DNA of 8,038 nucleotides. It comes from Lentisphaerota bacterium. Lineage in GTDB: Bacteria; Verrucomicrobiota; Kiritimatiellia; RFP12; JAAYLN01. The stretch lies in NCBI GenBank assembly GCA_012514915.1, contig JAAYZJ010000211.1:1-8038 (forward strand), read 5' to 3'. The notes beneath the pieces were generated by a model. That model saw nothing but the letters and a program-made list of their open reading frames with translations, made no database searches and had not been told where the DNA came from. The position numbers and the translations under genes were made by a program. Shown here piece after piece: positions 5,959 to 8,038 of the stretch (the stretch's first letter is position 1; the number at the start of each line of letters is the position of its first letter).

Positions 5959-6963
5959 TCAGACTCCCTCTTTGGCGAAATTGAAGATTTCGATTTCAAT
6001 CCGGGCTTGAACGGGCGGATCGATCTCCACCCCCGATACCAGCCGCTGGCTGGGGGGCCGTGTGGAGATTTTCTCCTCGGCGGCGGCGGGGGCGCCAGGC
6101 GTGCCCGCGGTGGCGGCCACCAGTCCCGGCGCCGCAGCCGCGGCCGCGACGGGGCTGGCGGCCTGCGGGGCTCGCAGATCGTCGCCCGCCTTGCGGATGT
6201 CGACATCGGTCACGACGACAAACATCGGCATGGCGGCCAGCCGGTTGAGCAGGTCCCCGATGGCGGCCTGCCGGCCGGCCACTTCAAGCGTGAAGTGCTG
6301 CGCGCGGTAGAACGCCGATTTGGCCGCCGTGTCCGGCCGCGCGCCGGCGCCTGAATCGCGGCGCGCGCGCAGGCGGCCGCCGGCGCGCGGCGCGTCCGCC
6401 TCGGCGGGGGCTGCGCCGGCGTCGAACTCGTCCCGTACGATGCGCCTCAGGGCGCCGATCTGAGCGCCGTAGACCTCGTCGACCAGTCGTTCGATCATGC
6501 CTAGCTGCTGGGCCAGGCGCGGGACATCCTGCTCCCGCGGCATGGGAGCTCCGGCCGTCAGGTAGCGTTCAAAGCCAAAGGCGAAGCCATCCGGCACGGC
6601 CCGCACGCCCTCGACGATCGGCGCCTTGGCCTGCAGGCGGTCGCGGATCGCGGCCTGGAGTTCCTGGATGAAGCGCGAGGGACTCAGCGCCACCGGCGGC
6701 ACGTCGCGCGCCGACAGGGCGTTGGTCATGACGGCACGCATCTGCTCCAGGCGCTCAACGTGCTCCCGCATCCGCCCAGCGTTCTCGACGGAGGGGAAGG
6801 GCTTCGCCGCATAGAGCGTCCGCAGGGTGTCCAGGGCGGCATCGCGCCGGTCGCGCGCCTCGCGGGCGGCCGCCTGGCTCTTGAGCAGATGGACACTGCC
6901 CAGCACCAGCAAGGCGATGAAGACGGCCAGCGCGCCGGCCATGATGAATTTCGTGCGGTTCAT
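5959..6963 (-). CDS. Amuc_1100-like / PilO-type inner-membrane pilus-like protein
   Basis: The 334-residue protein begins with a membrane helix at about 6-27, then a charged helical stretch (28-85) likely to form a coiled coil. A first globular lobe follows (about 94-180) with SPSRFIQELQAAIRDRL. An Ala/Arg-rich linker at 181-215 leads to a second lobe (222-257, FTLEVAGRQAAIGDLLNRL and MFVVVTDVDIRK). An Ala/Pro-rich linker (264-297) precedes a last strand, ARIEIEIFNF. This order, including the late Ala/Pro linker and the final 'V.LN..hF' type strand, matches what I remember of Akkermansia Amuc_1100 (317 residues), whose fold resembles PilO/PilN. By analogy it would sit in the inner-membrane alignment complex linking PilM/PilN to the secretin. 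The ATG at 6963 follows the upstream TAG by five bases, with GGTGGA about nine bases before it. The 3' end contains the next gene's ribosome-binding site. Family membership is likely; it was not aligned. Confidence 0.8.
   Translation of the reverse strand: MNRTKFIMAGALAVFIALLVLGSVHLLKSQAAAREARDRRDAALDTLRTLYAAKPFPSVENAGRMREHVERLEQMRAVMTNALSARDVPPVALSPSRFIQELQAAIRDRLQAKAPIVEGVRAVPDGFAFGFERYLTAGAPMPREQDVPRLAQQLGMIERLVDEVYGAQIGALRRIVRDEFDAGAAPAEADAPRAGGRLRARRDSGAGARPDTAAKSAFYRAQHFTLEVAGRQAAIGDLLNRLAAMPMFVVVTDVDIRKAGDDLRAPQAASPVAAAAAAPGLVAATAGTPGAPAAAEEKISTRPPSQRLVSGVEIDPPVQARIEIEIFNFAKEGV
5964..5969 (-). promoter_or_regulatory. Ribosome-binding site that selects a TTG start
   Basis: AGGGAG on the minus strand, inside the 3' end of the preceding gene, lies eight bases before the TTG at 5955. 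It is the main evidence for this rare start, because no in-frame ATG or GTG lies between the upstream stop and the membrane helix. Confidence 0.65.
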
Positions 6964-6968
6964 AAATC

Positions 6969-8038
6969 CTATTCCACCGGCTTGAACTGGGCCGCAAGCT
7001 CCAGGTTCGCCTCCAGCGTGAATACCCTCACGCGGTCGGGGAAGCGTTCATCATCGTGCTCCCGCCTGATGAACACGTCGTCCGTGAAGATGGACTGGGC
7101 CTTGAGCCGGTCGCGGAACATCTCGACGGCGGTCGCTTGATTGCCCCCGGCGGCCTCGTGCGCCTTGAGCCGGTCGCTGAAGCCGCGCCCGGAGATGCGC
7201 AGCCCCGTCACCAGGCCGGCCGCGTCGCGCATCGGCTCGACGGCCGTCAGCCACATCCCCTCGAGCACGCTGTCGCGCACGGCGACCAGCCGTTTGGCCA
7301 GCAGCGTGCGCTGCTCGACGAGCGCCCGGTAGACATCCAGCTCCCGCAGCAGGCCGTCGCGCGCCTGCGCCTCGCGCTGCAGCGCCTCGCGCCCCGTCTG
7401 GAGCTGCCGCAGACGATCCTCGACGCCATCCTGCTGCCGCTGGTGGCGGCGGGCCTGGAGACCGGCGTGGAACGACCCGGCGAACAGCGCCAGCAGCAGG
7501 GCTGCGGCCGCGGCGCCGAAGAACGGAATCCGCCGGCGAAACGTCTTGCGCTGCACCAGATTGGGCGGCATCAGGTTGATCTCGACCGGACACGGGATCG
7601 ACCGGCGCAGCGCCAGTCCAACCACCTCGCCCAAGCCGAAGAACTCCTCGCCGACCTTTTCGGCGTTGGCGCGGCCGCCCACCGTCACGTTCACAAAGGG
7701 GTTGAGATAGTCGACGTCGACCTTGAGTTTCTCCCGGAAAAATGTGTCCATGTGCGGAATGATGGACGAGCCGCCCGTCAGCAGGACGCGCGACGGCACG
7801 CTGCCCCCCTGCTGGCTCCGGTAGAAGTTGATGGAGCGGTTGACCTCGGCGTGCAACCGCGTGACCACATTGCGGATCACCTTGGATATCCGGTCGGCCG
7901 TCTCGTCCTCGGCCCCGGCATAGACCCCGCCGAGCGCCACGAACCCGTGCTCCCGTTTCATCTGCTCGGCAACCCGGAAGTCGGTCTGGAAGCTCTTGGC
8001 GATCTCCTGCGTGATCGTGTTGCCGGCCACGGGGATGC
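6969..8038 (-). CDS. pilM: PilM-PilN-like fusion protein (5' end cut by window edge), Amuc_1101-like
   Basis: The frame is open to the right edge, so the N-terminus is missing; 355 residues and a TAG stop are present. Fragment residues 1-145 are the end of the actin-like PilM ATPase fold: IPVAGNTITQEIAKSF, then SRVLLTGGSSIIPHMDTFF (the ATP-binding 'GG' motif region) and DYLNPFVNV. At about 151 the sequence changes to EINLMPPNLVQRKTFRRR, which resembles the conserved PilN start ('INLLP') that docks into PilM. Next come a membrane helix (about 171-192), a coiled coil (195-255) and a C-terminal lobe with LRISGRGF and FRDRLKAQSIFTDDVF, as in PilN. One polypeptide therefore seems to join the cytoplasmic platform to an inner-membrane subunit that are separate in Proteobacteria. 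An in-frame GTG at 8030 lies inside the conserved PilM fold and is not the true start. Akkermansia Amuc_1101 is annotated as PilM-like. Confidence 0.88.
   Translation of the reverse strand, partial: IPVAGNTITQEIAKSFQTDFRVAEQMKREHGFVALGGVYAGAEDETADRISKVIRNVVTRLHAEVNRSINFYRSQQGGSVPSRVLLTGGSSIIPHMDTFFREKLKVDVDYLNPFVNVTVGGRANAEKVGEEFFGLGEVVGLALRRSIPCPVEINLMPPNLVQRKTFRRRIPFFGAAAAALLLALFAGSFHAGLQARRHQRQQDGVEDRLRQLQTGREALQREAQARDGLLRELDVYRALVEQRTLLAKRLVAVRDSVLEGMWLTAVEPMRDAAGLVTGLRISGRGFSDRLKAHEAAGGNQATAVEMFRDRLKAQSIFTDDVFIRREHDDERFPDRVRVFTLEANLELAAQFKPVE

Noticed and set aside
5299..6354. Plus-strand 351-codon open frame spanning two minus-strand genes
   Set aside because: It crosses the junction only because the two real genes share a frame. 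The composition is of shadow type (Arg/Gly/His) and no motif is visible.
1..8038. CRISPR arrays, tRNA or rRNA genes, insertion sequences, attachment sites
   Set aside because: No spaced direct repeats, cloverleaf, rRNA-like stretch, transposase motif or terminal repeats were seen. The only tandem repeats are in-frame within the secretin gene.

Overview
All five convincing genes lie on the minus strand, so biological order runs from high to low coordinates. GC content is high and third codon positions are GC-rich, which leaves long spurious open frames on the opposite strand. The gene set points to a high-GC member of the PVC superphylum, most likely Verrucomicrobiota or Kiritimatiellota. Two things suggest this: a PilM / Amuc_1100-like / secretin cluster resembling the Akkermansia Amuc_1098-1102 pilus-like locus, and a coaE-rho pair that I recall being adjacent in chlamydiae. 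This is an inference from remembered sequences and gene order; no search was run.

Positions 8038 to 1881 hold a compact type IV pilus (T4P)-like envelope cluster. It starts with the C-terminal part of a PilM-like protein fused to a PilN-like membrane and coiled-coil part (cut by the window edge). Next come an Amuc_1100-like PilO-type inner-membrane protein, then a protein with one membrane segment, a four-cysteine cluster, a DxDGDG calcium-type module and a beta-rich PilP/GspC-like C-terminus. Last is a 978-residue secretin with a signal peptide, a repetitive Ala/Pro/Val/Glu linker, a TPR-like helical region, N domains and a C-terminal secretin domain. The order matches pilM-N-O-P-Q although the middle proteins are very divergent. 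The likely assembly is a cytoplasmic PilM platform, an inner-membrane alignment complex and an outer-membrane gate. No pilin, ATPase motor or prepilin peptidase lies in the window.

Positions 1880 to 1631 are a 250-base gap. It holds a strong hairpin just after the secretin stop and an odd reading frame that touches both neighbouring genes by ATGA overlaps. That frame encodes a membrane-segment-like stretch but is interrupted by an in-frame TAA.

Positions 1630 to 1 hold coaE (dephospho-CoA kinase, complete) and rho (transcription terminator, 5' 339 codons, cut by the left edge). They overlap by four bases and are surely co-translated. Whether they are transcribed with the pilus-like genes depends on the hairpin in the gap.
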